A stretch of DNA of 64,000 bases from Paracoccaceae bacterium (GTDB lineage: Bacteria; Pseudomonadota; Alphaproteobacteria; Rhodobacterales; Rhodobacteraceae): assembly GCA_027489355.1 (NCBI GenBank), contig JAIXZY010000049.1:222014-286013 (forward strand), in the 5' to 3' direction. The notes beneath the pieces are model-generated. The model saw only the letters and a list, made by a program, of their open reading frames with translations. It was not told the origin of the DNA and did no database searches. The translations under genes and the position numbers were made by a program. Below, piece by piece: positions 51,947 to 60,564 of the stretch (positions within the stretch are counted from its first letter, which is position 1; every line of letters starts with the position of its first letter).

Positions 51947-52651
51947 TCAGGCGCGGAGCTTCTCGGCCCCAGATTTGGCTTGGTGGGTCAGGAAGAAGTC
52001 CGCGATCCGGTCGGCCATCGACGGGCTGTCGAGGGGCGTGTCGAGCCTTTGGGTGGCATCGGCAAGAAGCGCGTCGGGGACCAGACCCGGCCCCCGGTGC
52101 TGGATCAGCCCCGCCATGAACTCCTTGCGGAATTCGGGGTGGGGCTGGACGGTCAACATTCGGTCATCATAGAGAAGCGCCGCGTTTTCGCACAGGGCGG
52201 TCGAGGCAAGGACTTTCGCTGTCTCGGGCTTCCTGACCACCTGGTCCTGATGCCAGGCGTTCAGCGTGTAGGTCCGGTCGCCGAAGTCGTATTCGGTAGG
52301 CCCGACTGTCCAGCCGCCCGCGAATTTCTCGACCTTGCCGCCCATCGCCTGGGCGATGATCTGGTGGCCGAAACAGATGCCGACGACGGGGACATGGGCC
52401 GCATAGGCCGCGCGGATGAAATCCTCCAGCGGTGGGATCCAGTCGTGCGGTTCATAGGCGCCATGACGCGAGCCGGTGATCAGCCAGCCGTCGCAGTCGT
52501 GGACCGAGGCGGGAAAGTCGTTCCGCAGCACGGCCCAGCGGGAAAAGGTCAGGCCCTTGCCCGCAAGGAGCGTCTCGAAGAAATCCGGATAGTCGCCCTG
52601 CTCGCGCAGCGCGTCGGGGGATTCCCCGGTCTGGAGGATGCCGATCTGCAT
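51947..52651 (-). CDS. Class I glutamine amidotransferase-like hydrolase
   Basis: A 234-aa protein with the catalytic cysteine in VVGICFGHQI (about residue 94) and the His-x-Glu pair in QPHPEF. It resembles GMP-synthase-type amidotransferase domains rather than true PuuD, but in this cluster it may release glutamate from a gamma-glutamyl intermediate. It lies between the two synthetase-like genes, separated by 42 and 74 bp. Confidence 0.78.
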   Translation of the reverse strand: MQIGILQTGESPDALREQGDYPDFFETLLAGKGLTFSRWAVLRNDFPASVHDCDGWLITGSRHGAYEPHDWIPPLEDFIRAAYAAHVPVVGICFGHQIIAQAMGGKVEKFAGGWTVGPTEYDFGDRTYTLNAWHQDQVVRKPETAKVLASTALCENAALLYDDRMLTVQPHPEFRKEFMAGLIQHRGPGLVPDALLADATQRLDTPLDSPSMADRIADFFLTHQAKSGAEKLRA

Positions 52652-52725
52652 GGCCTTGGCCCTTGGTTCACATGACGAATAGGTGGGATGAAGCCCCCCT
52701 TGCGGTCAAGGGGGGCTGTGGGGGG

Positions 52726-54066
52726 TCAGACCGTATCGAGGTACAGCTCGACGCGTTCTTCCGGCGTCAGCTCGGCCAGGTAGTGCAGTTCCTGCCGTTT
52801 CGTCTGGACCAGATTGCGGATCAGCTCCTTCGGCAGAAAGCGGTAGAGCACGTCCGAATGTTCAAACGCGTCAATCGCGGCTTCCCAGGAGGCCGGAATC
52901 TGCGGCAGGTCCATCGCATAGGCGTTGCCGGCGACGGGCGCGGGGGGCTCCATCTCGTCTTCGAGGCCCGTCAGCGCCGCGCCCAGGATGGCGGCAAGCA
53001 TCAGGTAGGGGTTCACGTCACCGCCAGCCACGCGATGCTCGATCCGCCGGGCGGACGGGTTACCCGCCGGAATGCGGATTGCTGCCGTCCGGTTCTCATA
53101 TCCCCAGGAGATCGCCGTGGGCGCGTGCTTGTCGGGCACCAGACGTTCGTAGCTGTTATGGTGCGGAGCGAACAGAAGCGTGGAGTCATGCATCGCCGCC
53201 AGGCAGCCCGCGACGGCGTGGCGCAGTTGTGCGGTGCCCTTGGGACCGCCGCTGTCGAAGATGTTGTCACCCTTGGCGTCCAGCACGGAGAAATGCGTGT
53301 GCAGACCCGAGCCGGAGTATTCGGCATAGGGCTTCGCCATGAAGCTTGCCGCAAAGCCGTGGCGGCGGGCGAGGCCCTTGACCAGCATCTTGAAGAGCCA
53401 GGCATCGTCGGCGGCCCGAAGCGGGTCGTCGCAATGCATCAGGTTCACTTCGAACTGGCCGAGGCCGGTTTCCGACGTGGTGGTGTCGGCCGGGATGTCC
53501 ATCGCCTCACAGGCGTCGTAGAGGTCGGTGAAGAAGGTGTCGAAAGCGTCCAGCGCACGGATCGACAGCGTCTCGGCCGCCTTGCGGCGCTTGCCCGACC
53601 GCGGAGAGGCGGGGACCTGCATGGTCTTGCCGCTATCGTCGATCAGGAAGAACTCCAGCTCCATCGCGCAGACCGGGGTCAGGCCCTTGGCCTTGTAGCG
53701 CTGGACGACCGCGTTCAGCGCGTGGCGCGGGTCGCCCTCGTAGGGGGTGCCGTTTTCGCGGAACATCCAGATGGGCAGAAGCGCGGTCGGCGCCTCCAGC
53801 CAGGGCATCGGCATGAAGCCGCGTTCGGTGGGTTTCAAGACGCCATCGGCATCGCCCTGTTCAAAGACCAGCGGGCTGTCGTCGATATCCTCGCCCCAGA
53901 TGTCGAGGTTCAGGACCGAGAAGGGGAACCGCGTCCCGTCCTTCACGACCTTTTCCGCAAAGCGGGCCGGCACGCGCTTGCCGCGTGCCTGCCCGTTCAG
54001 ATCCGCAGCGGCCACGCGAATGGTCCGCACGTCGGGGTGCTTTCTAAGCCAATCCTTCATCATCAT
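52726..54066 (-). CDS. Glutamine synthetase-family gamma-glutamylamine ligase (PuuA-like) 2
   Basis: A 446-aa paralogue of the gene at 50549, with MELEFFLID, GQFEVNLMHCDDP, LHTHFSVLD and YENRTAAIRIP. Three ATG codons in a row (54066, 54063, 54060) could start it. Two different synthetases in one cluster suggest activity on two amines or the two ends of one polyamine. A TTTGATCAAA palindrome stands about 165 bp upstream. Confidence 0.82.
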   Translation of the reverse strand: MMMKDWLRKHPDVRTIRVAAADLNGQARGKRVPARFAEKVVKDGTRFPFSVLNLDIWGEDIDDSPLVFEQGDADGVLKPTERGFMPMPWLEAPTALLPIWMFRENGTPYEGDPRHALNAVVQRYKAKGLTPVCAMELEFFLIDDSGKTMQVPASPRSGKRRKAAETLSIRALDAFDTFFTDLYDACEAMDIPADTTTSETGLGQFEVNLMHCDDPLRAADDAWLFKMLVKGLARRHGFAASFMAKPYAEYSGSGLHTHFSVLDAKGDNIFDSGGPKGTAQLRHAVAGCLAAMHDSTLLFAPHHNSYERLVPDKHAPTAISWGYENRTAAIRIPAGNPSARRIEHRVAGGDVNPYLMLAAILGAALTGLEDEMEPPAPVAGNAYAMDLPQIPASWEAAIDAFEHSDVLYRFLPKELIRNLVQTKRQELHYLAELTPEERVELYLDTV

Positions 54067-54228
54067 GTCTCAGGAAGGGCACGATCCCCGCGCCCGGGAC
54101 GCCACGAAGCGCCCACCTGATGCGCAGGATGGGACCATGCCCTTGGTCCTTCCCCTGGTTTCGATCTCCTACCCCCGCAGGCCTTCGTTTTCGGCTTTTC
54201 CACAGGGTCCGGGCGGGTGCCCGGATAA

Positions 54229-54238
54229 TTTGATCAAA
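54229..54238. promoter_or_regulatory. TTTGATCAAA palindrome, putative operator of the synthetase/oxidase unit
   Basis: A perfect 10-bp palindrome in the 181-bp gap between the permease stop and the PuuA-like 2 start. The 10-mer AATTTGATCA beginning at 54227 recurs at 58454-58463 before the ABC transporter operon. The regulator is not known. Confidence 0.5.
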
Positions 54239-54247
54239 AGTAGCTTA

Positions 54248-55081
54248 CTATCGGATCAGCTGCGGACGCAAGCGGATTTTGCTGCGGATGTTCGAGGGCA
54301 GGTGCCGGTTGAGGTGCCGGTTGACCCGTCCGTAGAAGTAGGTGACGGCCAGTGTCAGCAGGATGAAGTAGAAGGCGACGATGGGGTAGGGGATGAAGGG
54401 GTTGAACGTCTTGTCGGCGAAGTAGTTGGCGTAATAAAGCGCGTCGCCCTTTTGCTGGAAGGCCGGGAAGCCGCTGAAAAAGACCAGCGTCGTCGCATGG
54501 AACAGGAAGATCGCCTCGTTGGTGTAGGCGGGCCAGCCCAGGCGCAGCATGGTCGGCCATTCTATGCGGATGAACTTCTTCCAGCCGGTCAGGCCATAGG
54601 CCTCGGCCGCCTCGAGGTCGCCCTTCGGGATCGACTTCAGCGCGCCGTGGAAGATCTCGGCCGAATAGGCGGCGGTGTTTAGGAACAGGACCAGAAGCGC
54701 ACCGGCCCAGGCCCGCGTGGTCCAGGCGGTGTTCAGGTGGATGCCCAGTATGTCGACACCGCCCTTCGGCAACATCACCAGCGCCTCGTAGGCCAGGAAG
54801 AACTGGATGAACAAGGGCGAGCCGCGAAAGACGAAGACGTACCATTCGGCCGGCTTGCGGATCAGCGGGTTCCGGGCACTGCGGGCCAGGGCGATGGCAT
54901 TGGCAAGGAAGAAGCCCGCAGCCAAAGCGAGGACCCCGAAATAGAGGTTCCAGATCATCCCGGACCCGATCAGGGTGAACTGCTGACACAGCGTGAAGTC
55001 CGACCGCGGCAGAAGATTCTCGCCGATCCCGATGGAGCGGAGGCCGTAAGCCTGGATGGTTTCCCAGCAGGTCATGCTCAT
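54248..55081 (-). CDS. Polar amino acid/opine-type ABC transporter permease 2
   Basis: A 277-aa HisM/ArtM-type inner-membrane permease with about five helices and the EAA loop LEAAEAYGLTGWKKFIRIEWP, which contacts the ATPase. ATG 55081 overlaps permease 1 (ATGA); ATG 55075 is also possible. Last gene of the ATPase-SBP-SBP-permease-permease operon. Confidence 0.9.
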   Translation of the reverse strand: MSMTCWETIQAYGLRSIGIGENLLPRSDFTLCQQFTLIGSGMIWNLYFGVLALAAGFFLANAIALARSARNPLIRKPAEWYVFVFRGSPLFIQFFLAYEALVMLPKGGVDILGIHLNTAWTTRAWAGALLVLFLNTAAYSAEIFHGALKSIPKGDLEAAEAYGLTGWKKFIRIEWPTMLRLGWPAYTNEAIFLFHATTLVFFSGFPAFQQKGDALYYANYFADKTFNPFIPYPIVAFYFILLTLAVTYFYGRVNRHLNRHLPSNIRSKIRLRPQLIR

Positions 55082-56028
55082 GCTGCGGCCTTTCGCAGGG
55101 CCTCGCCGGCCGCCGTGGCCTGGCCGTGGCTGAGCTTGCGGGTCAGCTTCGCAATCCCGATTTCCGAAACGCGGGTGAAGACCAGGTAGAAGACCATCAG
55201 GCCCAGGAAGTACCACAGCCGCCAGTCGCCGTGCGGGTATTCGTAGGCCTGCGTCTTCGACCCGCCAAGCTCACGCGCGTAATAGACGATGTCCTTGACC
55301 CCCAGCAGGAACAGCAGCGGCGTGGCCTTGATCAGGATCATCCACAGGTTCCCCAGACCGGGAAGCGCATAGACCCACATCTGCGGGATCAGGATGCGGC
55401 GGAAGACCTGGCCGCGGTTCATGCCATAGGCCTCGGCCGTTTCCAGCTGTGCCCGCGGCACAGCCTGCATCGCGCCGTAAAGCACGTTGGCGACGAAGGC
55501 GCCGAAGACGATGGCGAAGGTGACCACGGCCAGGAAGAAGCCGTAGGCCTGGTGCCAGAACGGCGCGGATTTCGCCAGTGGGACCTTCGCCTCGGGGCAG
55601 ACGCGGAATTCAAGCCCCTGCCAGGGCCAGGCCTGTCCGTCGCAGACGAGAAGGCTTTTCGAATATTCGATGGCCTGGTCCAGCGCGATGACGAAGAACA
55701 GGAAGAAGATGATGTCGGGCACGCCCCGCACCATCCAGATATAGACCTTGCCGATCCAGCTGACCGGCGCGACATGGGACCGGGCGGCGGTGGCGCCGAG
55801 GAAACCCATGCCAAGCGCCGCCGGCGCGGTGATGGCAAGAAGCAGAAGAACGGTCAGGAAGGACCAGTAGAAGTCGACGTGCTTGGCCGAGGTCAGGTAG
55901 CAGCTAAACCACGGTAATGAGTTGATAAAATCAACGATCCATTTGGTGAGAAAGCTATGCTCCAGCCACGGAACGCTCAGCCATACTGCGTCAGAGAGTG
56001 CCTTTGGATCAGTGCAGTAACTGAACAT
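55078..56028 (-). CDS. Polar amino acid/opine-type ABC transporter permease 1
   Basis: A 316-aa permease, longer than most HisQ-type proteins because of an extra N-terminal part and a periplasmic loop with two cysteines (LLVCDGQAWPWQGLEFRVCPE). It has the EAA loop LETAEAYGMNRGQVFRRILIPQ. It follows the binding-protein gene after a 51-bp gap that holds a strong hairpin. Confidence 0.9.
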   Translation of the reverse strand: MFSYCTDPKALSDAVWLSVPWLEHSFLTKWIVDFINSLPWFSCYLTSAKHVDFYWSFLTVLLLLAITAPAALGMGFLGATAARSHVAPVSWIGKVYIWMVRGVPDIIFFLFFVIALDQAIEYSKSLLVCDGQAWPWQGLEFRVCPEAKVPLAKSAPFWHQAYGFFLAVVTFAIVFGAFVANVLYGAMQAVPRAQLETAEAYGMNRGQVFRRILIPQMWVYALPGLGNLWMILIKATPLLFLLGVKDIVYYARELGGSKTQAYEYPHGDWRLWYFLGLMVFYLVFTRVSEIGIAKLTRKLSHGQATAAGEALRKAAA

Positions 56029-56048
56029 TCGCGGGTCCCGTGAAAAGA

Positions 56049-56070
56049 GGGCGGGCCCGAAGGCCCGCCC
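56049..56070 (-). terminator. Intra-operon hairpin between binding protein and permease
   Basis: GGGCGGGCC (56049-56057) pairs with GGCCCGCCC (56062-56070) around a 4-nt loop. Such hairpins after periplasmic binding-protein genes usually stabilise their mRNA and lower expression of the permeases. Confidence 0.7.
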
Positions 56071-56079
56071 GGATCCGGC

Positions 56080-56832
56080 TTAGCAGCCTTCCTTGCCGGC
56101 GTCGCCCCAGGTCTTCGCCTCGGGTCCGAAGTATTCCGGCTTGGTGATCATCGCATCCAGAGTGCCGTCGCACTTCATTGACTTGATGGCCGCGTCGAAC
56201 TTGCCGCGCAGCTCGTCGTCGCTGTCGCGGAAGCCAAGGCCCACGCCGCCGCCAAGGGTCTCTTCCTTCGCCAGCAGCACCAGCTCGCCGCCCGATTCTG
56301 CGGCCATCGGGACCAGGTAGTCCTTGTCGGCCAGCACCGCGACCGCTTCGCCGTTCTTCACGGCCGCCACGGTTTCTTCCGGCGTCGCGTATTCGACCAG
56401 CTGCATCCCCGCCTCGGCCACGAAGGACGCCTGGATGGTCCCGGTCTGCGCAGCCACCGGGCCCGACATCAGGTCAGCATCCGCCGACAGCGCCAGGTAG
56501 GCCGACGAGGCCGGAGGCAGGTAGCCCTGGCTGAAGTCGATCACTTCCTCGCGCTCGTCGGTGATGCTCATCCCCGCGATGATGACGTCGTAGTTGCCCG
56601 ACTGCAGGTTCGGGATGATCGAGTCCCATTCGTTCGTCACCCATTCGCAGGTCAGGCCGGCGCGCTTGCAGATCTCGTCGCCGAACTCGCGCTCGAAGCC
56701 CGCGACTTCGCCGGCGTCGTTGATGAAGTTGTAGGGAGGGTAGGCCCCCTCGGTCCCGAGGCGCACGATGTCCTGGGCAGAAGCCGCGCCGGCGATGGTG
56801 GCCAGGGCGGTTGCGATCAGCAGTGTTTTCAT
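56080..56832 (-). CDS. ABC transporter periplasmic binding protein 1 (amino acid/amine type)
   Basis: A 250-aa HisJ-type binding protein with a clear signal peptide (MKTLLIATALATIAGAASA, cleaved before QDIVRLG). The mature chain shows the family start VRLGTEGAYPPYNFINDAGE and DVIIAGMSITDEREEVIDFSQGY. I chose ATG 56832 with AAGGGAG upstream. Ligand not determined from sequence; putrescine, an amino acid or an opine is possible. Confidence 0.9.
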   Translation of the reverse strand: MKTLLIATALATIAGAASAQDIVRLGTEGAYPPYNFINDAGEVAGFEREFGDEICKRAGLTCEWVTNEWDSIIPNLQSGNYDVIIAGMSITDEREEVIDFSQGYLPPASSAYLALSADADLMSGPVAAQTGTIQASFVAEAGMQLVEYATPEETVAAVKNGEAVAVLADKDYLVPMAAESGGELVLLAKEETLGGGVGLGFRDSDDELRGKFDAAIKSMKCDGTLDAMITKPEYFGPEAKTWGDAGKEGC

Positions 56833-56868
56833 CCTCAAGTCTCCCTTAACGTCGGATGGGTTGGTGGT

Positions 56869-57576
56869 TCATTCGAACCAGCGTGCTTCCAGGCTTGCAA
56901 GCGTTCCGTCGCGACGTATCGCGTCCAGAGCGCCATTCAGCGTGTCCAGAAGGTCAGTGTTGCCCTTGCAGACGGCCATTGCGACGCCGTCATCGGGGAT
57001 CATCTCGGAATAGAGGTATTGCATCCCCCGCGCTGCGACAAACGCCCGGATGTCCTGGCGCGACTGGAACGGGCCCAGGGCAAGATCGACCGTCCCTGCG
57101 GACAAGGCCTCCAGAACCTGCGGCTCGGTCGGAAAGGCGGTGAAGCGATATCCCATCCGGCGCACATGCGCCTCGTGCACGGTGCCGGACTGCACCGCGA
57201 CCAGGGCCGCAGCAGGCATGGGCGCGCCGGGCTGGCCGATGTACCATTCCTCGGGATCGGTGCCGTGGTAGGACTGGGTGAAGTCCACCAGCTTGCGGCG
57301 GTCGTCGGTGACCGCCATGCCGCCCAGCACAACGTCGAAGCGGCCCGACACCACGCCCGGAATAAGCTGGTCGAAATTCGCCAGTTCCCAGTCGCAGTCC
57401 AGCGTCGCGCGGGTGCAGACCTCGTCCATCAGGTCGCGCTCAAAGCCGGTGATGGTGCCTGCCGCGTCAAGATAGGTGTACTCGGGAAAGGGCGCATCGG
57501 TGCCGATGGTCACCGGCTCGGACGAGACAAGGACCAGCCCGGTCACGGCTGCCGCGATTGCGCCCGTGCAGGACAT
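56869..57576 (-). CDS. ABC transporter periplasmic binding protein 2
   Basis: A 235-aa paralogue of binding protein 1 with a short, weak signal peptide (MSCTGAIAAAVTGLVLVSS). Mature features include VTIGTDAPFPEYTYLD, GFERDLMDEVC and DVVLGGMAVTDDRRKLVDFTQSYHG. ATG 57576 shares a base with the ATPase stop (TGATG). Two different binding proteins for one permease pair suggest a wider substrate range. Confidence 0.88.
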   Translation of the reverse strand: MSCTGAIAAAVTGLVLVSSEPVTIGTDAPFPEYTYLDAAGTITGFERDLMDEVCTRATLDCDWELANFDQLIPGVVSGRFDVVLGGMAVTDDRRKLVDFTQSYHGTDPEEWYIGQPGAPMPAAALVAVQSGTVHEAHVRRMGYRFTAFPTEPQVLEALSAGTVDLALGPFQSRQDIRAFVAARGMQYLYSEMIPDDGVAMAVCKGNTDLLDTLNGALDAIRRDGTLASLEARWFE

Positions 57577-58358
57577 CAGGCAGCCGTCGCAGACAGGAAG
57601 CCGCGCAGGCGTTCGCTGCGGGGATTGCCGAACAGGATGTCCGGGGGACCCTGTTCCTCGATCCGGCCCTTGTGCAGGAAGATCACATGATCCGAACAAT
57701 CCGCGGCCAGCTTCATGTCGTGCGTGACCAGAAGCATCGTCCGCCCCTCGTCCGCCAGCGCCTTGATGACGCGGACGACCTCCTGCTCCAGTTCCGGGTC
57801 CAGCGCAGAGGTCGGCTCGTCGAACAGCAACGCCCGAGGCTCCATGCAGAGCGCCCGCGCAATGGCCGCGCGCTGCTGCTGGCCGCCCGACAACTGCGCG
57901 GGCCAGGCATCTGCCTTGTCGCCGATCCCGACCTTGGCGAGATACTGGCGCGCCTTGGCCTCGACCTCTTTCGGATCGCGCTTCAGCACGGTGACCGGCG
58001 CCTCCATCACGTTCTGCAGGATCGTCAGATGGGACCACAGGTTGAACTGCTGGAACACCATCGACAGGTTCGTACGGATCCGCGTTACCTGCTCGCGGTC
58101 GGCGGGGTGGCGGTTATGCCCCTCGCCCTTCCAGCGCACCGCTTCGCCCTCGAACCGGATTTCGCCCTGCTGGCTTTCCTCCAGAAGGTTGCAGCAGCGC
58201 AGAAGCGTCGATTTCCCCGACCCCGAGGACCCGATCAGCGAGACCACATGCCCGCGCGGGGCCACCAGATCGACGCCTTTCAGGACCTCGAGCGGACCGT
58301 AGCTCTTGTGCAGGTCCCGGATCTCGATGACCGGAGTGTCGGCTGGGGCGTCGGGCAT
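57576..58358 (-). CDS. ABC transporter ATP-binding protein (amino acid type)
   Basis: A 260-aa HisP-like ATPase with Walker A GSSGSGKST, the signature LSGGQQQRAAIARAL, Walker B ALLFDEPTSALD and the H-loop THD. I chose ATG 58358 (MPDAPADTPVIEIRDLHKSYG); an in-frame GTG at 58367 is an alternative. First gene of the transporter operon, preceded by a TTTGATCA-type palindrome. Confidence 0.93.
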   Translation of the reverse strand: MPDAPADTPVIEIRDLHKSYGPLEVLKGVDLVAPRGHVVSLIGSSGSGKSTLLRCCNLLEESQQGEIRFEGEAVRWKGEGHNRHPADREQVTRIRTNLSMVFQQFNLWSHLTILQNVMEAPVTVLKRDPKEVEAKARQYLAKVGIGDKADAWPAQLSGGQQQRAAIARALCMEPRALLFDEPTSALDPELEQEVVRVIKALADEGRTMLLVTHDMKLAADCSDHVIFLHKGRIEEQGPPDILFGNPRSERLRGFLSATAA

Positions 58359-58453
58359 GATCCACACGTCTGAAGCGGTTTGGTCCGGCAGTAGGAAGCA
58401 GTTTTTGCGTCAATGCAACGGCGATTTGGACGGTTCGCGGGTCCCGCCCGGGC

Positions 58454-58467
58454 AATTTGATCAGATT
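58454..58467. promoter_or_regulatory. AATTTGATCAGATT near-palindrome before the ABC operon
   Basis: A 14-bp palindrome with one mismatched pair, sharing AATTTGATCA with 54227-54236. It lies 96 bp before the ATPase start and covers the stop codon of the phnD-like gene. Confidence 0.5.
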
Positions 58468-59231
58468 TGCACGGCAATCTGCTCTGGTGGCGGCGGATTG
58501 GGCACGGCGAAGTAGGCCGAAGCCGGAATCCGCACGATCCCCTTCAACCGCAGAATGCTGCAGTCGGCGGCTGGCAGCGCGGCAATCGCCTCGCCCAGCG
58601 CATCGAAGATCGGCTCGGGGTCGCGGCCCGCAGCCGTGATGCAGGGCAGGCCCGGCGTGGGATCGGTCATGCCCACCACGCGAAGCGCCCGGGCTTCGGA
58701 ATCGTGGTCCTGCATCAATGCATGGGTTACCGCATCCAGCGCGGCAATGTCGGCGCGACCCTCGGCCACCGCCTTTGCCGAAAGCCGGTGGCCCCCGGTC
58801 TGCAGGGTTGGGGGCAGGCGAATGCCAAGCCGGGCCGCGTGGGTCTGCGGCGCGGCCCAGCCGGATTGCGAGAGGGGCTCGTTATAGGCGAAACGCGCGC
58901 CGTCGAAGTCGACGAGGGTCCTGCGGGGGTCGTCCGCACGGGCCACGAAGACCGACCGGTAATACCCCGGCGCACAGCCCTCGACGCCATAGTCCGGCGT
59001 GCCGACATAGGTCACCGTGTCGTGCAGTCGTGCCCGGAACGGATAGCCGCAGGTCTGGGACAGCAGAAGGTCGGGCGACTGCCAGGCATCCCAATAGGCG
59101 TGCTCACCGCGGGTCAGTGCCTCGGGGGCATTGACCCCGCGGCCGCGCAGACCCGTGCGGATCAGCGCCCAAAGCCGGTCATTCGCGGCCTGCGCCGGAC
59201 CGAAATCGTACATCCCGAGACTTGCGATCAT
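58461..59231 (-). CDS. PhnD-like phosphate/phosphonate-type binding-fold protein without signal peptide
   Basis: A 256-aa protein starting directly with the mature fold (MIASLGMYDFGPAQAANDRLW) and containing SQTCGYPFR, PDYGVEGCAPGYYRSVFVAR and DIAALDAVTHALM, typical of the PhnD/SsuA-like group. No signal peptide is seen, so it is either cytoplasmic or secreted in another way. The start overlaps terB (ATGA). No phosphonate permease or ATPase is next to it. Confidence 0.78.
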   Translation of the reverse strand: MIASLGMYDFGPAQAANDRLWALIRTGLRGRGVNAPEALTRGEHAYWDAWQSPDLLLSQTCGYPFRARLHDTVTYVGTPDYGVEGCAPGYYRSVFVARADDPRRTLVDFDGARFAYNEPLSQSGWAAPQTHAARLGIRLPPTLQTGGHRLSAKAVAEGRADIAALDAVTHALMQDHDSEARALRVVGMTDPTPGLPCITAAGRDPEPIFDALGEAIAALPAADCSILRLKGIVRIPASAYFAVPNPPPPEQIAVQI

Positions 59232-59662
59232 TCCCGTTCGGCCCTCTGCCGCGCCAGCGCCGATTCCACGTCAGTCAGCCCCAGAAGGTTGGCCACCAGC
59301 CGCATCAGCCGGTCCTCATGTGCCTCGCGCATCCCGTCGGCCAGCGCCACCGACCAGAGCGCGGTCATCAGTTCGATCCGGTCCTCCAGCGCGATGGCCT
59401 CTTTCAGTGCCCGGGTAAATCGCACCGTATCCGGCGCCTCGCTTTCCAGCGCTTCTGCCTCGGTCCGCAGCTTCGCCGCCGCGAACGGGTCCAACCCGTG
59501 ACGACGCGCCAGCACGCGGTCGATCCGCTCGACCTCCTCGGCGGCGTAAAGGCCGTCGGTTCGCGCAATGCGGACAAGCAGGGCGGCCAGCGCCAGTTCG
59601 GCGTCGGGCTCGGGCAGGCGGGCGGGTTCGGGGGCGAGGAGCCGGCGGAGAAGATCGATCAT
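59228..59662 (-). CDS. TerB-family tellurite-resistance-like protein
   Basis: A 144-aa all-helical TerB-domain protein (LALAALLVRIARTDGLYAAEEVERIDRVLA, then DRIELMTALWSVALADG and HEDRLMRLVANLLGL). TerB domains bind metal through acidic residues and act at the membrane with TerC-type partners; a terC-family gene is 1.3 kb away on the other strand. Preceded by rlmJ after 9 bp and coupled to the phnD-like gene. Confidence 0.85.
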   Translation of the reverse strand: MIDLLRRLLAPEPARLPEPDAELALAALLVRIARTDGLYAAEEVERIDRVLARRHGLDPFAAAKLRTEAEALESEAPDTVRFTRALKEAIALEDRIELMTALWSVALADGMREAHEDRLMRLVANLLGLTDVESALARQRAERE

Positions 59663-59671
59663 CCGTCGAAC

Positions 59672-60469
59672 CTAGGGCTTCGGGCCGGTCTTGGAAAGCC
59701 GGACAAACCGGGATGTGAGCGCCTGAAGCTCCTCATCCAGCCCGTAGGGCGCATTGACGATGAAGAGGCCGGAGCCTTCCATCCTGTGGCCCTCACGCAC
59801 CGGGGGGAAGCGAACCTCGTGGCGCAGAGCGGTCGGGAAGGCGGCCTCAAGGGCCTTCAGCATCGGACCGTGCGCGCCCCCTTTCAGGATCGGGTACCAC
59901 AGGATCAGCAGGCCCACGTTCCACTTGCGGTGGATGTTCGCCATGTGGCGCGGGATTGCCTCGTAGTCCGCCTTCACCTCGTACGAAGGGTCGATCAGCA
60001 TCAGTCCCCGTCTCGGGGTGGGCGGCGTCAGCGCCAGCGCCAGTTCGAAGCCGTCGCGCTTGTAGACATGCGCGCCCCAGTCCTTCGCGACGGCCGACAG
60101 CGCGGCATGTTCCTGCGGGTGCAGTTCGGCCAGGTGGAGGCTGTCCCCCTCGCGCAGCCCCAGCGCCGCGATCAGGGGCGAACCGGGATAGGCCCGCGCC
60201 CCATAGGCCGCGCGCGCCTCCTCCAGCCGTTGCCGATAGGGGTGATCGGCTGGAAACAGCGCCTCGGCCAACGCGATTCCCGCCGCTGCCTCGCCGGTCT
60301 TCACCGCCTCGTCCGCCCCCAGATCATAGACCCCGCGCCCGGCGTGGGTCTCGATGTAGGTCAGCGGCTTGTCCTTGCGCGTCAGATAGTCCAGCACCCA
60401 TGCCAGCACGGCGTGCTTCTGCACATCGGCAAGGTTTCCGGCGTGATAGAGGTGTTGGTAGGACAGCAT
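59672..60469 (-). CDS. rlmJ: 23S rRNA (adenine-2030-N6)-methyltransferase
   Basis: A 265-aa RlmJ-family enzyme: MLSYQHLYHAGNLADVQKHAVL at the start, YIETHAGRGVYDL as the SAM region, and the catalytic segment LMLIDPSYEVKADY (DPPY-like). It modifies the large ribosomal RNA. It begins the rlmJ-terB-phnD-like group. Confidence 0.93.
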   Translation of the reverse strand: MLSYQHLYHAGNLADVQKHAVLAWVLDYLTRKDKPLTYIETHAGRGVYDLGADEAVKTGEAAAGIALAEALFPADHPYRQRLEEARAAYGARAYPGSPLIAALGLREGDSLHLAELHPQEHAALSAVAKDWGAHVYKRDGFELALALTPPTPRRGLMLIDPSYEVKADYEAIPRHMANIHRKWNVGLLILWYPILKGGAHGPMLKALEAAFPTALRHEVRFPPVREGHRMEGSGLFIVNAPYGLDEELQALTSRFVRLSKTGPKP

Positions 60470-60564
60470 GGCCCTGCCTACCCTGCGGCGAGGGTCGGCT
60501 GCAACCGACTTGATCCCGGGGCGTTAGCCGCGTAGGACCGGCGCCAGGGAACCGGAGACTGCGC

